A stretch of DNA of 64,000 bases from Alkalinema sp. CACIAM 70d. GTDB lineage: Bacteria; Cyanobacteriota; Cyanobacteriia; Leptolyngbyales; Leptolyngbyaceae. Numbering within the stretch: position 1 is the first letter of the stretch; every line of letters starts with the position of its first letter. This document shows positions 9,242 to 23,200 of the stretch, in pieces. The translations under genes and the position numbers were made by a program. The notes under the pieces were generated by a model. The model saw only the letters and a list, made by a program, of their open reading frames with translations, was not told the origin of the DNA and did no database searches. The stretch spans positions 1 through 64,000 of the forward strand of contig MUGG01000179.1 in assembly GCA_002148405.1 (NCBI GenBank), written 5' to 3'.

Positions 9242-11125
9242 ATGTCTCGCCTATCTTTTTCTTTCATCAGAACTTTAAGTCTACCTGCCTTGGGGTTGGC
9301 AGTTTTTCTATGGGGAATCGCTCCTGCAAGCGCAACCGAGGATACAAACGCGGCAAAGAACCAAAGGCAACCCGTTGCTCAAGCTTCAGTCGGGTCGATC
9401 GAGGTTGATAGCCTCAGTTCAAGGGATATTCCAGCTTCTGAAATGGGGCAGGTCACTTCAGTCTCCCAACTTTCCGATGTCAAACCCACAGACTGGGCTT
9501 TTCAGGCATTACAGTCGCTGGTCGAACGTTATGGTTGCATTGCGGGTTATCCCGATCGTACCTATCGCGGTAACCGGGCTATGACGCGCTATGAGTTCGC
9601 CGCTGGCTTGAATGCCTGTATGGATCGGGTCAATGAGCTGATTGCCGCAGCCACCGCAGACTTGGTCAAGAAAGAAGACTTGGTCACGCTACAAAAATTG
9701 CAAGAGGAGTTTGCCGCTGAACTGGCAACGCTGCGTGGTCGGGTGGATGCCTTGGAAGCGAAAACGGCTACCTTGGAAAAGCAGCAATTTTCCACGACCA
9801 CCAAGCTGAACGGCGAAGTCATCTTCAGCTTAGCGGGAGCCTATGGAGCCTATGACGGAGGCAACCTCGCGTTTGTCAACAACACCAATGCAGCGGTTCT
9901 TTTCCCACCAGGAACGCCCGTTGCTGCGCTACCCTCCCCTACCGCTGGACGAGATGCCAACATTACGCTAAACAACCGGGTGCGGCTCAACCTCAACACC
10001 AGTTTTACGGGCAAAGATTTACTGATTACCGGATTGCAAGCCTACAACTTTGGTAGTGGCCCCAGCACCGCGTTCCCAGGGTTTGACAACGGCGCTAGCT
10101 TGGCTGGAACGCTGGGTTATGGCGATGTAATTTTCGGCAATAACAGCAATGTTCGCCTAGGCTACGAGCCGCAGTTCCCCACCCGCAATCCCCAAAACCT
10201 CCAACCCAAGGGGGGAAACAATAGCTTAGAACTTTACAAGCTACTGTATATCTTTCCGGTTGCTGATCAGTTGACGGCCTTTGTTGGCACCAATGCAGAA
10301 GTCTCCGATGCTTTTCCATCCATTCTGCCCTTTGCGGGAGAAGGTCAGGGCGCACTGTCTAGGTTTGCCACTTTACCAGCAGCCCAACGGGTCTCGGGCG
10401 GCACATCCCAAACTGGACTGGCGGCGGCAGCGGGGGTCATCTGGAAGATTTCCGATGCCCTTGATTTTCGTGCCCTCTATGGCAGTGTGAATGCTAACTT
10501 GCCTCAAAATCAGGGTTTTCCAGGAACGCCCTTGGGCTCAGGTATTTTTAATGGTAGCTACGTTGCAGCAGCCCAGTTGACGGTTAAACCCACGACCAAT
10601 CTGGATATTGGGTTGAACTACGCCCACAGTTACCACCAGATCAACATTTTAGGTACTGGCCTCAGCAGCTCTGACATTGGCGCAATTCTCTTTCCTGCCA
10701 ATTCCCTGACGGATATTGCGAATCAGGGCATCAAACTGGATACGTTGGGGGTGACTGCGGCCTATCGGCTGAATCCAACCATTACCTTAGCGGGTTCCTT
10801 TTCCTATATCTTTAGCGATCTGGTAGATGTTAATGCGTCCACTAACTTCATGAGTTGGTTAGTTGGCGTTCACGCTAAGGACATTGGCCAAAAAGGGAAC
10901 TCAGCAGGGCTGATCTTTGGGCAGCCTTTGGCTCGTACAGCGGTGGGTGGTCTAGCCGTTCGCCCTGAAGACACCAAACCCTACCAGTTGGAAGGCTACT
11001 TTAACTATCGGGTGAACGATCACGTCAGCATTACGCCGGGAGTGTTTGTCATCTTTAACCCAGAAGGCTTTAAAGATAACCCCACCGCGATCGTGCCTGT
11101 GATTCGCACAACCTTTACATTCTAG
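9242..11125 (+). CDS. SLH-domain OprB-type outer-membrane porin
   Basis: 627 residues. A signal peptide (about residues 1-31, ending ASA) is followed by a spacer and an SLH domain at about 75-135 (VSQLSDVKPTDWAFQALQSL, then GYPDRTYRG, then MTRYEFAAGLNACMD). A short coiled coil follows at about 145-185. The rest is a beta-barrel with alternating hydrophobic strands ending in the C-terminal Phe (RTTFTF). This is the SomA/SomB-like architecture: the SLH domain holds peptidoglycan and the barrel passes ions, and some members are annotated as iron-uptake porins. GGAGG lies about 8 bases before the ATG. Confidence 0.9.
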   Translation: MSRLSFSFIRTLSLPALGLAVFLWGIAPASATEDTNAAKNQRQPVAQASVGSIEVDSLSSRDIPASEMGQVTSVSQLSDVKPTDWAFQALQSLVERYGCIAGYPDRTYRGNRAMTRYEFAAGLNACMDRVNELIAAATADLVKKEDLVTLQKLQEEFAAELATLRGRVDALEAKTATLEKQQFSTTTKLNGEVIFSLAGAYGAYDGGNLAFVNNTNAAVLFPPGTPVAALPSPTAGRDANITLNNRVRLNLNTSFTGKDLLITGLQAYNFGSGPSTAFPGFDNGASLAGTLGYGDVIFGNNSNVRLGYEPQFPTRNPQNLQPKGGNNSLELYKLLYIFPVADQLTAFVGTNAEVSDAFPSILPFAGEGQGALSRFATLPAAQRVSGGTSQTGLAAAAGVIWKISDALDFRALYGSVNANLPQNQGFPGTPLGSGIFNGSYVAAAQLTVKPTTNLDIGLNYAHSYHQINILGTGLSSSDIGAILFPANSLTDIANQGIKLDTLGVTAAYRLNPTITLAGSFSYIFSDLVDVNASTNFMSWLVGVHAKDIGQKGNSAGLIFGQPLARTAVGGLAVRPEDTKPYQLEGYFNYRVNDHVSITPGVFVIFNPEGFKDNPTAIVPVIRTTFTF

Positions 11126-11170
11126 GCGGGGTTATCTAGATGTTGTAGGACTGATAGGGGGTATATGTGT

Positions 11171-11641
11171 TTAGCGATCGGTATTGGGTTTAACCACCAA
11201 GACTGAGCAGGGGGCTTCCTCAAACACCTGACTACTCACCGATCGCTGCAAAATCCGTTGCATTCCCGTTAGCCCACGACTGCCAATCACAATCAAATCG
11301 GCTTGGTGAATTTTAGCCAGACGAATAATCTCCTCTGCTGGATCCCCTGTGACAATTTCCAGGGTGCTGGGGCAGGGGAGTTTTTCTTGGTAGGCAGAGA
11401 GGTGAGCGGCCCATAGATCGCCCATGGTCTGCGTTTCCACCGGAGGCCGATCGCTCAAGACATCTATCCCTAAATGCTCCGTGGGGACTACATGGGAGAG
11501 CACTAGCTTGCTAGTCGCATCAAGGTGCAAAGTCTGTAAGGCTTGCATGACCTGGCTGGTCATGGAGGCCCGCGCAGAAGTTTTTAGATCTCCAGTATTC
11601 AGATCGACTGGATCTAATGCCACTAAAACGGTTTTCAGCAT
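11171..11641 (-). CDS. Universal stress protein (UspA family)
   Basis: 156 residues from the ATG at 11641. That start is preceded by GGAGAGG and gives the standard MLKTVLVALDPVD opening. An upstream in-frame ATG (11662) would put the ribosome site inside the gene. The Usp fold ends with DLIVIGSRGLTGMQRILQRS, then VSSQVFEEAPCSVLVVKP. The ATP-binding pattern is G-x2-G-x9-G-(S/T). Here the last Gly is replaced by Arg (QRSVS), so nucleotide binding may be weak or absent. The gene is convergent with the porin. Confidence 0.88.
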   Translation of the reverse strand: MLKTVLVALDPVDLNTGDLKTSARASMTSQVMQALQTLHLDATSKLVLSHVVPTEHLGIDVLSDRPPVETQTMGDLWAAHLSAYQEKLPCPSTLEIVTGDPAEEIIRLAKIHQADLIVIGSRGLTGMQRILQRSVSSQVFEEAPCSVLVVKPNTDR

Positions 11642-11795
11642 GGCAACCTCTCCAACATCCATACCCTGTAGTTTTGAGGGTAATACGGGTTAGCGAGAAA
11701 CGGGGCGATCGTGCCGCATAAATTAACGTTTGCAGCCTTGATCACCCCAGCAGTGGTGGAATGTTTCCTGAAGCGGTTATCTTCTTTAATCGCGC

Positions 11796-13094
11796 CTAGG
11801 GTTGCTCCATGCGCAAGGAGACGGATTTCCCATGGGAGGGCAAGCCTTCCGCCAAGGTGAGGGTTTCGATCGCCGCTGCGGTTTTGCGCAGAGCCGTGGG
11901 AGAGTATTGAATCAGGCTGGAATGCTTCAGGAAAGTCTCTACCCCTAAAGGAGAGGCATAACGAGCGGATCCAGAGGTCGGTAGAGTATGGTTCGGGCCA
12001 GCTAAGTAATCTCCCACGGCTTCCGGCGTGGAGCTACCGAGAAAAATTGCGCCTGCATGGCGAATCTTGGGCAATAGATCCCAAGGCTCAGCAATTTCAA
12101 GTTCCAAATGCTCCGGTGCAAACTCGTTAGATAACTCCGCTGCGGCTTCTAGGTCGTCCACCACAATGATGAGGCCGTAGTGGGCGATCGCTTTTTCCGT
12201 CAGCAGTTTGCGGGGATGATCCGCCAATTGCTCGGCAACTTCCTGCACCACCTTATTGGCTAAGTTACTATCCGTCGTAATTAGAATCGCGGCAGCCATG
12301 GGGTCATGCTCCGCCTGCGCTAAGAGATCCGCCGCCACATGGGTTGGATTTGCTGTCCCATCGGCAATCACAAGGACTTCTGATGGCCCCGCTAGGGAAT
12401 CGATGCCAACGGTGCCATAGACCTGTTTCTTGGCGAGTGTCACATAGATATTGCCTGGGCCCGTAATTACATCCACCTTGGGAATTGTTTCCGTTCCGTA
12501 GGCAAGGGCTGCGATCGCCTGGGCTCCCCCCACGCGATAGATTTCCTGAATCCCAGCTTCCTGGGCCGCTACGAGGACTGCCGGATTGATGATCCCCTCT
12601 GGCCCCGGGGGAGTCACCATAACAATATGGGGCACCTTAGCAACTTGAGCTGGCACCGCATTCATCAAGACCGTACTGGGATAGGCTGCGCGCCCCCCCG
12701 GAACGTACAGCCCCGCAGAATCCATGGGGGTGTAACGTTTGCCGAGCACGACTTCATCTTCTGCAAAATGCACCCAACTCTGGGGAACCCGCATTTTGTG
12801 AAAGGTTTCAATTTTTTCCTTGGCGAGACGAATTGCCGTAATCAGATCCTGATCCACTTTATGGTAGGCGGCATCCAGTTCCTCGGGTGACACCCGCAAT
12901 TGATCGGCGGTAAACGTCTGTCCGTCAAATTCCAAGGTGTAGTCCAGAACTGCTTTGTCCCCTTGCCGCTTCACCGTTTGCAAAACTTGCCGCACCGTGG
13001 CTTCTTTATTAAAGACTTGATCGTCATGGGTACGATCGCAAATCCGGCGCAGTTCAGCTTTCGCCTCGGTCAACTGGGTAATGATTCGCAGCAT
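11796..13094 (-). CDS. hisD: Histidinol dehydrogenase
   Basis: 432 residues, the standard length. HisD oxidises L-histidinol to L-histidine in two NAD-dependent steps, the last in histidine synthesis. Family motifs are clear: DSAGLYVPGGRAAYPSTVLM (about residues 124-143), GPGNIYVTLAKK (about 215-226), DSLAGPSEVLVIAD, QAEHDP with the zinc-binding Gln and His (about 260-265), and the catalytic Glu-His in NEFAPEHLE. The gene stands alone. It is divergent from rpsT, with 133 bases between the two starts. Confidence 0.96.
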   Translation of the reverse strand: MLRIITQLTEAKAELRRICDRTHDDQVFNKEATVRQVLQTVKRQGDKAVLDYTLEFDGQTFTADQLRVSPEELDAAYHKVDQDLITAIRLAKEKIETFHKMRVPQSWVHFAEDEVVLGKRYTPMDSAGLYVPGGRAAYPSTVLMNAVPAQVAKVPHIVMVTPPGPEGIINPAVLVAAQEAGIQEIYRVGGAQAIAALAYGTETIPKVDVITGPGNIYVTLAKKQVYGTVGIDSLAGPSEVLVIADGTANPTHVAADLLAQAEHDPMAAAILITTDSNLANKVVQEVAEQLADHPRKLLTEKAIAHYGLIIVVDDLEAAAELSNEFAPEHLELEIAEPWDLLPKIRHAGAIFLGSSTPEAVGDYLAGPNHTLPTSGSARYASPLGVETFLKHSSLIQYSPTALRKTAAAIETLTLAEGLPSHGKSVSLRMEQP

Positions 13095-13227
13095 GGAGTT
13101 AGGAGTGTCAGTATCGTTTCTATAGCTTAACTGGATTTTTGTGGATCATGTTGAGGGGAAATTGGTGCTATATTAGTATGTCTGGAAATTCTTAAACACC
13201 TTAGATAGCGTTACTTTCGAGAGAACC

Positions 13228-13524
13228 GTGCCTAACATCAAGTCTGCTGAAAAGCGAGTTCAGATTGCCGAGCGCAACCGCATGCGCAATAAATCCTATT
13301 CTTCTGCGGTTAAAACCCTGATGAAGAGCTACTTTGCAGCCGTTGACAAGTATGCTGCGACTCCTTCTGAAGAGACTCTGAAGGAAGCCAAAGATGCAAT
13401 GTCTGCTGCGACTAGCAAAATCGACAAAGCCGTCAAACGGGGAGTGTTGCACCAAAACAACGGCGCACGCAAAAAGTCTCGTTTGGCCCGTGCCCTCAAA
13501 AAAGTGGCCTTGGCGACGAAGTAA
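13228..13524 (+). CDS. rpsT: 30S ribosomal protein S20
   Basis: 98 residues. It starts with GTG and the standard MPNIKSAEKRVQIAERNRMRN, and ends with the basic KKSRLARALKK. S20 binds 16S rRNA early in small-subunit assembly. An AT-rich stretch with TATATT (13169-13174) is a plausible minus-10 box. The tatD gene starts 12 bases after the stop, so the two probably form an operon that runs towards rpoB. Confidence 0.96.
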   Translation: MPNIKSAEKRVQIAERNRMRNKSYSSAVKTLMKSYFAAVDKYAATPSEETLKEAKDAMSAATSKIDKAVKRGVLHQNNGARKKSRLARALKKVALATK

Positions 13525-13536
13525 GCATTAGCCTCC

Positions 13537-14370
13537 ATGCAACTAATCGACACGCACGTCCATATCAATTTCGACTTGTTTGAACCAGACTTAGATACCG
13601 TAGCTGCGCGGTGGCGAGAAGCCGGTGTTGTGCGTCTGGTTCATTCGTGTGTCGAGCCCTCTGAGTTCCCAGCGATTCGATCGATTGCTGATCGTTACCC
13701 TGAGGTTGCCTTTGCTGTGGGTTTACATCCCTTGGATGTGGCTGAGCTGTGGCATGCTGGCCGAGAAGCCGAAATTTTAGGGCTGGCTCAGTCCGACGAT
13801 CGGGTCGTTGCGATCGGGGAGACGGGTTTAGATTTCTTCAAGGCTGACAATGTTGACCAACAGTTGGAGAGTCTTGAGGCGCAACTGCGCATTGCCCATC
13901 AGCTTAATTTACCCGTTATTCTCCACTGCCGAGATGCCGCCTCACTCCTCGCAGAATTCCTTCAAGGATTTTGGCGACGGGTGGGTGCTGTTCAAGGCGT
14001 AATGCATTGCTGGGGTGGATCGCCTGAAGAAACTCAGTGGTTCTTGGACTTGGGTTTCTATATTAGTTTTAGTGGAACAGTAACCTTCAAAAAGGCGGAA
14101 TCGATTCAGGCCTCTGCCAAAATTGTCCCCTGGGATCGCCTATTGGTCGAAACCGACTGTCCCTTTTTGGCTCCGGTGCCCAAGCGAGGCGCAAAGCGCA
14201 ATGAGCCTGCCTACGTGCAATACGTCGCTCAGCAGGTCGCTCAGTTGCGAGAAGTGAGTTTAGCGGAAATTGCCTATCACACAACGGCGAATGCCTGTCG
14301 GCTATTTCGGCTGACTCTACCGGATCAGACGAGGCCGATCGTGACGGATTTTGCGGCATTACAGGTTTAA
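13537..14370 (+). CDS. tatD: TatD family hydrolase
   Basis: 277 residues. This is a metal-dependent TIM-barrel nuclease family. Metal ligands are visible as DTHVHINF at the N-terminus (HxH), GETGLDFF (about residues 91-98), LHCRDA (about 129-134), MHCWGG (about 155-160) and ETDCPFLAPVP near 204. TatD proteins act as 3'-5' DNA/RNA exonucleases in DNA repair and RNA quality control, although the in vivo substrate here is unknown. Placement directly after rpsT and before rpoB is common in cyanobacteria. The internal spacing is short enough for co-transcription with rpsT. Confidence 0.93.
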   Translation: MQLIDTHVHINFDLFEPDLDTVAARWREAGVVRLVHSCVEPSEFPAIRSIADRYPEVAFAVGLHPLDVAELWHAGREAEILGLAQSDDRVVAIGETGLDFFKADNVDQQLESLEAQLRIAHQLNLPVILHCRDAASLLAEFLQGFWRRVGAVQGVMHCWGGSPEETQWFLDLGFYISFSGTVTFKKAESIQASAKIVPWDRLLVETDCPFLAPVPKRGAKRNEPAYVQYVAQQVAQLREVSLAEIAYHTTANACRLFRLTLPDQTRPIVTDFAALQV

Positions 14371-14653
14371 GTCAATCGAGACGTTCGATCGTTTTGGGCC
14401 ACCCAAGTTCCCTGTTCATGGTTCGACGGTCTCAACTCTGATTTTCCTACACAATTTTCTTGGATTCGTCAAGCCACATTTGAGCCTTTGTGGGTAATAA
14501 TGGGAGTGGTCGTTTGCCACTAGCTTGATGTAATGGCTGTATTCCCCTTGTTAGAAGACTTTCAAGCCCCCATCCAATCAATGCCATCAAAGTTTTAACC
14601 CAATATTTATTTCCCTAAGTTGGATCCTGCCGTCAGGAGCCAATGTTTTTATG

Positions 14654-14682
14654 TTGACATAACTGTGCAAGTAGCCTAAAAT
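14654..14682 (+). promoter_or_regulatory. Promoter of the rpoB operon
   Basis: TTGACA (14654-14659), a 17-base spacer and TAAAAT (14677-14682) form a near-consensus sigma-70-type promoter. The transcript would start near 14689, about 33 bases before the rpoB ATG. GAGGAG at 14712-14717 is the ribosome site. The remaining 14371-14653 holds no gene that I can see. Confidence 0.75.
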
Positions 14683-14721
14683 CTGGGATTCGCGCTGGGC
14701 GTGAACCTTTAGAGGAGACGC

Positions 14722-18036
<3,315 letters not shown>

Positions 18037-18193
18037 TGAGAGCGGCTCTTTAGGGAGTCCAATCTGCTAGGAGGGAGATACACAGAAGTGCCTAATCTGC
18101 TCACCTAGTTATTGGCTTCCTATGGAGCTTTTTCGAACCGTACTTGTCAAACAGCACCCGTCAAACCGTAATCACTTCAGGAAAGAGAACGCG

Positions 18194-20068
18194 ATGCCCA
18201 AGCTTGAACAGCGATTCGACTACGTCAAAATTGGTCTGGCATCCCCGGAACGAATTCGTCAGTGGGGTGAACGAACCCTTCCCAATGGACAAATGGTTGG
18301 CGAGGTTACCAAACCCGAAACCATCAACTACCGGACGCTTAAACCGGAGATGGATGGTCTCTTTTGTGAGCGGATTTTTGGGCCTGCCAAGGACTGGGAA
18401 TGTCACTGTGGGAAGTACAAACGAGTGCGCCACCGGGGAATTGTCTGCGAACGATGTGGCGTAGAAGTGACGGAATCCCGTGTCCGACGGCACCGCATGG
18501 GCTATATCAAGCTGGCAGCTCCTGTGGCCCACGTATGGTACCTAAAAGGGATTCCAAGCTACATGGCTATTTTGCTAGACATGCCCTTGCGGGATGTCGA
18601 GCAAATCGTTTACTTCAATGCCTATGTGGTGCTGAATCCTGGTAATGCTGAGGGATTGAGCTACAAGCAATTGCTGACGGAAGATCAGTGGATTGAAATT
18701 GAAGACGAGCTTTACAGCGAAGACTCCAAGCTGGAAGGCATCGAAGTCGGCATTGGAGCAGAAGCGTTGCAACAACTGCTGCAAGATATCCATCTGGATG
18801 AAGAAGCAGAACGGCTGCGGGAAGAAATTGCGGCCTCTAAGGGGCAAAAGCGGGCTAAATTGATCAAACGCCTGCGGGTCATTGATAACTTTATCGCAAC
18901 GGGCTCCAAGCCAGACTGGATGGTCTTGGATGTGATTCCCGTCATTCCGCCAGATCTGCGCCCAATGGTGCAGTTGGACGGGGGCCGTTTTGCGACCTCT
19001 GACTTGAACGACTTGTATCGCCGGGTGATTAACCGGAACAACCGTCTAGCCCGCCTCCAAGAAATCCTCGCGCCTGAAATCATTGTCCGAAACGAAAAAC
19101 GGATGCTCCAGGAAGCGGTGGATGCGCTGATTGATAACGGGCGACGCGGTCGTACCGTGGTAGGCGCAAACAACCGTCCCCTCAAGTCCCTGTCGGACAT
19201 TATCGAGGGGAAACAGGGTCGCTTCCGGCAAAACCTGCTGGGGAAACGGGTGGACTACTCCGGTCGTTCTGTGATTGTGGTCGGCCCTAAACTGAAGATT
19301 CACCAGTGCGGCTTGCCGAAGGAAATGGCGATCGAGCTGTTCCAGCCCTTTGTGATTCACCGGTTGATTCGCCAAGGTTTGGTTAACAACATCAAAGCCG
19401 CTAAAAAGCTGATTCAACGCAACGACCCGACAGTCTGGGATGTCTTGGATGAGGTGATCGAAGGTCACCCCGTCATGCTGAACCGGGCCCCGACGCTGCA
19501 CCGTTTGGGGATTCAAGCCTTTGAACCTATCCTCGTCGATGGTCGCGCCATTCAGCTCCACCCCTTGGTCTGCCCAGCTTTCAACGCGGACTTTGACGGC
19601 GACCAAATGGCGGTGCACGTACCGCTGTCTTTGGAAGCTCAAGCCGAAGCCCGGTTGTTGATGCTGGCTTCGAATAACATTCTGTCTCCGGCAACCGGTC
19701 GCCCGATCGTGACGCCTAGCCAAGATATGGTGTTGGGTTGCTATTACCTAACGGCGGAAAATCCTGCCGCCACGAAGGGCGCAGGGCGCTACTTCGCCAA
19801 CCTGGACGATGCCATCACCGCCTACGAACAGAAGGAAGTCGATCTCCATTCCTATGTTTGGGTTCGCTTTGATGGCGACGTGGAAACTGACTTGGATGAT
19901 GCGCTGGTCGAGGAGCAGACTGCCGATGATGGCTGTGTCACTCGTTTGTACAACTACCGTCGGGTGAGGCAGGATGCCGAGGGCAACTTAATTTCCCAGT
20001 ACATCAAGACAACGCCGGGACGGATCATTTACAACAAAACCGTGATCGATGCATTGGCTGATTATTAG
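18194..20068 (+). CDS. rpoC1: RNA polymerase gamma subunit (N-terminal part of beta-prime)
   Basis: 624 residues from the ATG at 18194. That start is preceded by AGGAAAGAG and gives the standard MPKLEQRFDYVKIGLASPERI. An in-frame ATG at 18122 would add 24 residues unlike the family. Zinc-binding cysteines are at about residues 70-88 (CHCGKYKRVRHRGIVCERCG). The catalytic magnesium motif NADFDGDQMA lies near residue 462. The split of beta-prime into gamma and a separate beta-prime is diagnostic for cyanobacteria and plastids. The gene is central in the rpoB-rpoC1-rpoC2 operon. Confidence 0.98.
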   Translation: MPKLEQRFDYVKIGLASPERIRQWGERTLPNGQMVGEVTKPETINYRTLKPEMDGLFCERIFGPAKDWECHCGKYKRVRHRGIVCERCGVEVTESRVRRHRMGYIKLAAPVAHVWYLKGIPSYMAILLDMPLRDVEQIVYFNAYVVLNPGNAEGLSYKQLLTEDQWIEIEDELYSEDSKLEGIEVGIGAEALQQLLQDIHLDEEAERLREEIAASKGQKRAKLIKRLRVIDNFIATGSKPDWMVLDVIPVIPPDLRPMVQLDGGRFATSDLNDLYRRVINRNNRLARLQEILAPEIIVRNEKRMLQEAVDALIDNGRRGRTVVGANNRPLKSLSDIIEGKQGRFRQNLLGKRVDYSGRSVIVVGPKLKIHQCGLPKEMAIELFQPFVIHRLIRQGLVNNIKAAKKLIQRNDPTVWDVLDEVIEGHPVMLNRAPTLHRLGIQAFEPILVDGRAIQLHPLVCPAFNADFDGDQMAVHVPLSLEAQAEARLLMLASNNILSPATGRPIVTPSQDMVLGCYYLTAENPAATKGAGRYFANLDDAITAYEQKEVDLHSYVWVRFDGDVETDLDDALVEEQTADDGCVTRLYNYRRVRQDAEGNLISQYIKTTPGRIIYNKTVIDALADY

Positions 20069-20231
20069 TTGCGATCGCACCGTTTTCAAGGGGTTTCATC
20101 CTTAATCTGCGGTGTGGTTCGTCTTGGCAGTAGTTTCTAACCTGGATAGCAGTTTCTAACAACGTCAAGCATCCACACCGTTCCCCCTTCGTTTTAACTT
20201 CAATCCAACATCCGCATTTGGTGGGGCAGAC

Positions 20232-23200
20232 ATGGCAGAGCAAGGCAAGCAAGTTTTCCGCAACCGCGTCATCAACAAAAAACAACTGCAAAATCTCGTT
20301 TCCTGGGCCTTTACCCATTACGGGACAGCCCGGACAGCCCAAATGGCAGACGCCGTTAAGGATCTGGGCTTCCGCTATGCAACACGGGCAGGGGTCTCGA
20401 TTTCCGTAGACGATTTGCAAATTCCGCCGACGAAAAAAGCACTGCTAGAAAGTGCTGAAGAAACTATTCGATCGACGGAAGAAAAGTACACGCGCGGCGA
20501 AATCACCGAAGTAGAACGCTTCCAAAAGGTGATTGACACCTGGAACGGAACTTCAGAAGAACTGAAGGATGAAGTGGTGAAACACTTCCGCTCCAACGAT
20601 CCCCTCAACTCTGTCTATATGATGGCCTTCTCTGGTGCACGGGGGAATATCTCCCAGGTGCGGCAGCTGGTGGGGATGCGGGGCTTGATGGCGAATCCCC
20701 AAGGAGAAATTATTGACCTTCCGATTAAAACCAACTTCCGGGAAGGGTTGACGGTCACAGAGTATATCATTTCCTCCTACGGGGCGCGCAAAGGCTTGGT
20801 AGATACGGCGCTACGGACAGCGGACTCCGGTTATCTGACTCGTCGTCTGGTGGACGTGTCCCAGGATGTGATTATTCGTGAATTGGATTGCAGCACCGCC
20901 CGAGGCATCCCGGTTCGCAGCATGACCGATGGGGAACGGGTTTTGATTCCGCTGAAAGATCGTTTACTTGGTCGGGTGGTTGCTCAGGATGTGCTCCATC
21001 CAGAAACGGGGGCGGTGATTGTGGCTCGTAACGAAGCCATTTCCAATGAAATCGCCGAGGAAATTGGCAAAGCCAAGGTGCAGGAGGTAGTTGTCCGATC
21101 GCCCCTAACCTGCGAATCACCCCGATCGGTCTGCCAACGCTGCTACGGCTGGAGCTTGGCCCATGCTCACCTCGTCGATATTGGCGAAGCGGTGGGAATT
21201 ATCGCGGCTCAGTCGATCGGTGAACCGGGTACCCAGCTCACCATGCGCACCTTCCACACCGGAGGAGTCTTCTCCGGGGAAATGGCACGGCAGGAACGGG
21301 CGGACTTTGATGGGGTCGTCAAGTTTCCGAAGAAGCTGAAGTCCCGACCGTTCCGAACCCGCCACGGCGAAGAAGCCCTGACGGTGGAATCAGCAGATTC
21401 TGCTAACAAGATCACGATCGAGGGTAGCAGTGGTAAAAACCAAGTCTTTACCGCCGCCCAGGGGGCAACCCTGATGGTTCGCGATGGCGAAACGGTGAAG
21501 CGTGGCCAAATTTTGGCAGAAATTCCCCTTTCCGGTCGCGGTCGGAAGACCACTGAAAAAGCCACCATGGACGTGTTTTCCCACCTGGCTGGGGAAGTCA
21601 TGTTTGCAGACGTGGTTCCGGAAGAGAAGAAAGACCGTCAAGGCAACACGACCCGCATTGCCCAGCGGGGCGGCTTGATGTGGGTGCTGTCGGGGGATGT
21701 GTATAACCTGCCGCCCGGTGCAGAGCCTGCAGTCAAGAACGGCGATCGGGTCGAAACCAATGGTGTGATTGCTGAAACGAAGGTGATTACCGAAAACGGC
21801 GGGACGGTACGGCTGTCAGAAGGTAGCGAAGGCAAGGGTGGCCGTGAAATCCAAATCATCACTGCTTCCGTCATGCTGGATCAGGCGCGGGTGCGGAAAG
21901 TTGAAAGCCATCAAGGGGGCGACCAATATCGGCTGGAAACCACCAATGGCCAAACCTTCTCCCTTAAGGCGGCTCCCGGAACCCAGGTCACCAATGGCCA
22001 AGTCGTCGCAGAATTGATCGACGATCGCTACCACACTCAAACAGGTGGCATTCTGCGCTATTCCGGGGTGGAAATTGGCAAGCGGGGCAAAGCCAAGCAG
22101 GGCTACGAAGTTCTGAAGGGCGGCACCCTGTTGTGGATTCCAGAAGAATCCCACGAGGTCAACAAAGATATTTCGTTGTTGATGGTGGAAGACGGCCAAT
22201 ACGTCGAAGCTGGCACGGAAGTCGTTAAAGAAATCTTCTGCCAAAGTAGCGGCGTCATTGAAGTAACCCAGAAAAACGACATTCTGCGGGAAGTTGTGAT
22301 CAAACCTGGTTCAATCCACATGCTGGATAGCTTGGAAGGGGTCAATACCCGCGAGCCGGTGTTGGTCAATCCGGGTCAGGTGATCATGCCGGGGCTGACT
22401 GCGGAAGAGTTAGCCTATGTTGAGTATGTGGAAACCCCCGAAGGCCCTGCGTTGTTGCTGCGGCCTGTGGTGGAATTCCAAGTGCCCGACGAACCCTCTG
22501 TGCCCAGCCAAGATTCGGGAACCCAGGAATCCGGTCGATCGATTCGCCTACGGGCCGTGCAACGCATTCCTTATAAAGATGGAGAGCGGGTGCGATCGAT
22601 CGAAGGTTTGGAACTGTTGCGAACCCAACTGGTGCTGGAAGTTGATCAGGAATCGCAGTTAGCTGCGGACATCGAACTGGTGCCCGATGAAACTGATGAG
22701 GAAATGCTGCGCTTGCAACTGGTGATTCTGGAATCCCTGGTGATTCGGCGCGACATTACCGCTGACACCACCCAAGGCAGCACTAATACCCGCATTCTGG
22801 TGCAGGACGGCGATCAAATTCCCCCTGGTGCCGTCGTGGCACGAACCGAAATCCTCTGTAAAGAGGCGGGAGAAGTGCAAGGGATCCGCGATGGTAGTGA
22901 AGCCGTGCGTCGGATTCTAGTGGTGCGGGATGCGGATACGGTGACGATCGATTTCCCTGAGTCCGCCAAGATCAAGAAGGGAGATCTTCTGGTGAGTGGC
23001 TCCCACGGTTTGGGTGAGGAACTTAAGGAATCAGGGCAAGTTCTCGCGATCGCGGGGAAACAGGCCAAACTCCGTCTTGCGCGTCCCTATCGGGTGTCTC
23101 CCGGTGCGGTCTTGCACATTGACGACGGCGACTTGGTACAACGGGGTGACAGCTTAGTACTCCTTATTTTTGAACGGGCGAAGACAGGGGACATCATCCA

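Noticed and set aside
18122..18193. Upstream ATG of rpoC1
   Set aside because: The family start MPKLEQRFDYVKIGLASPERI begins at 18194 with its own Shine-Dalgarno sequence.
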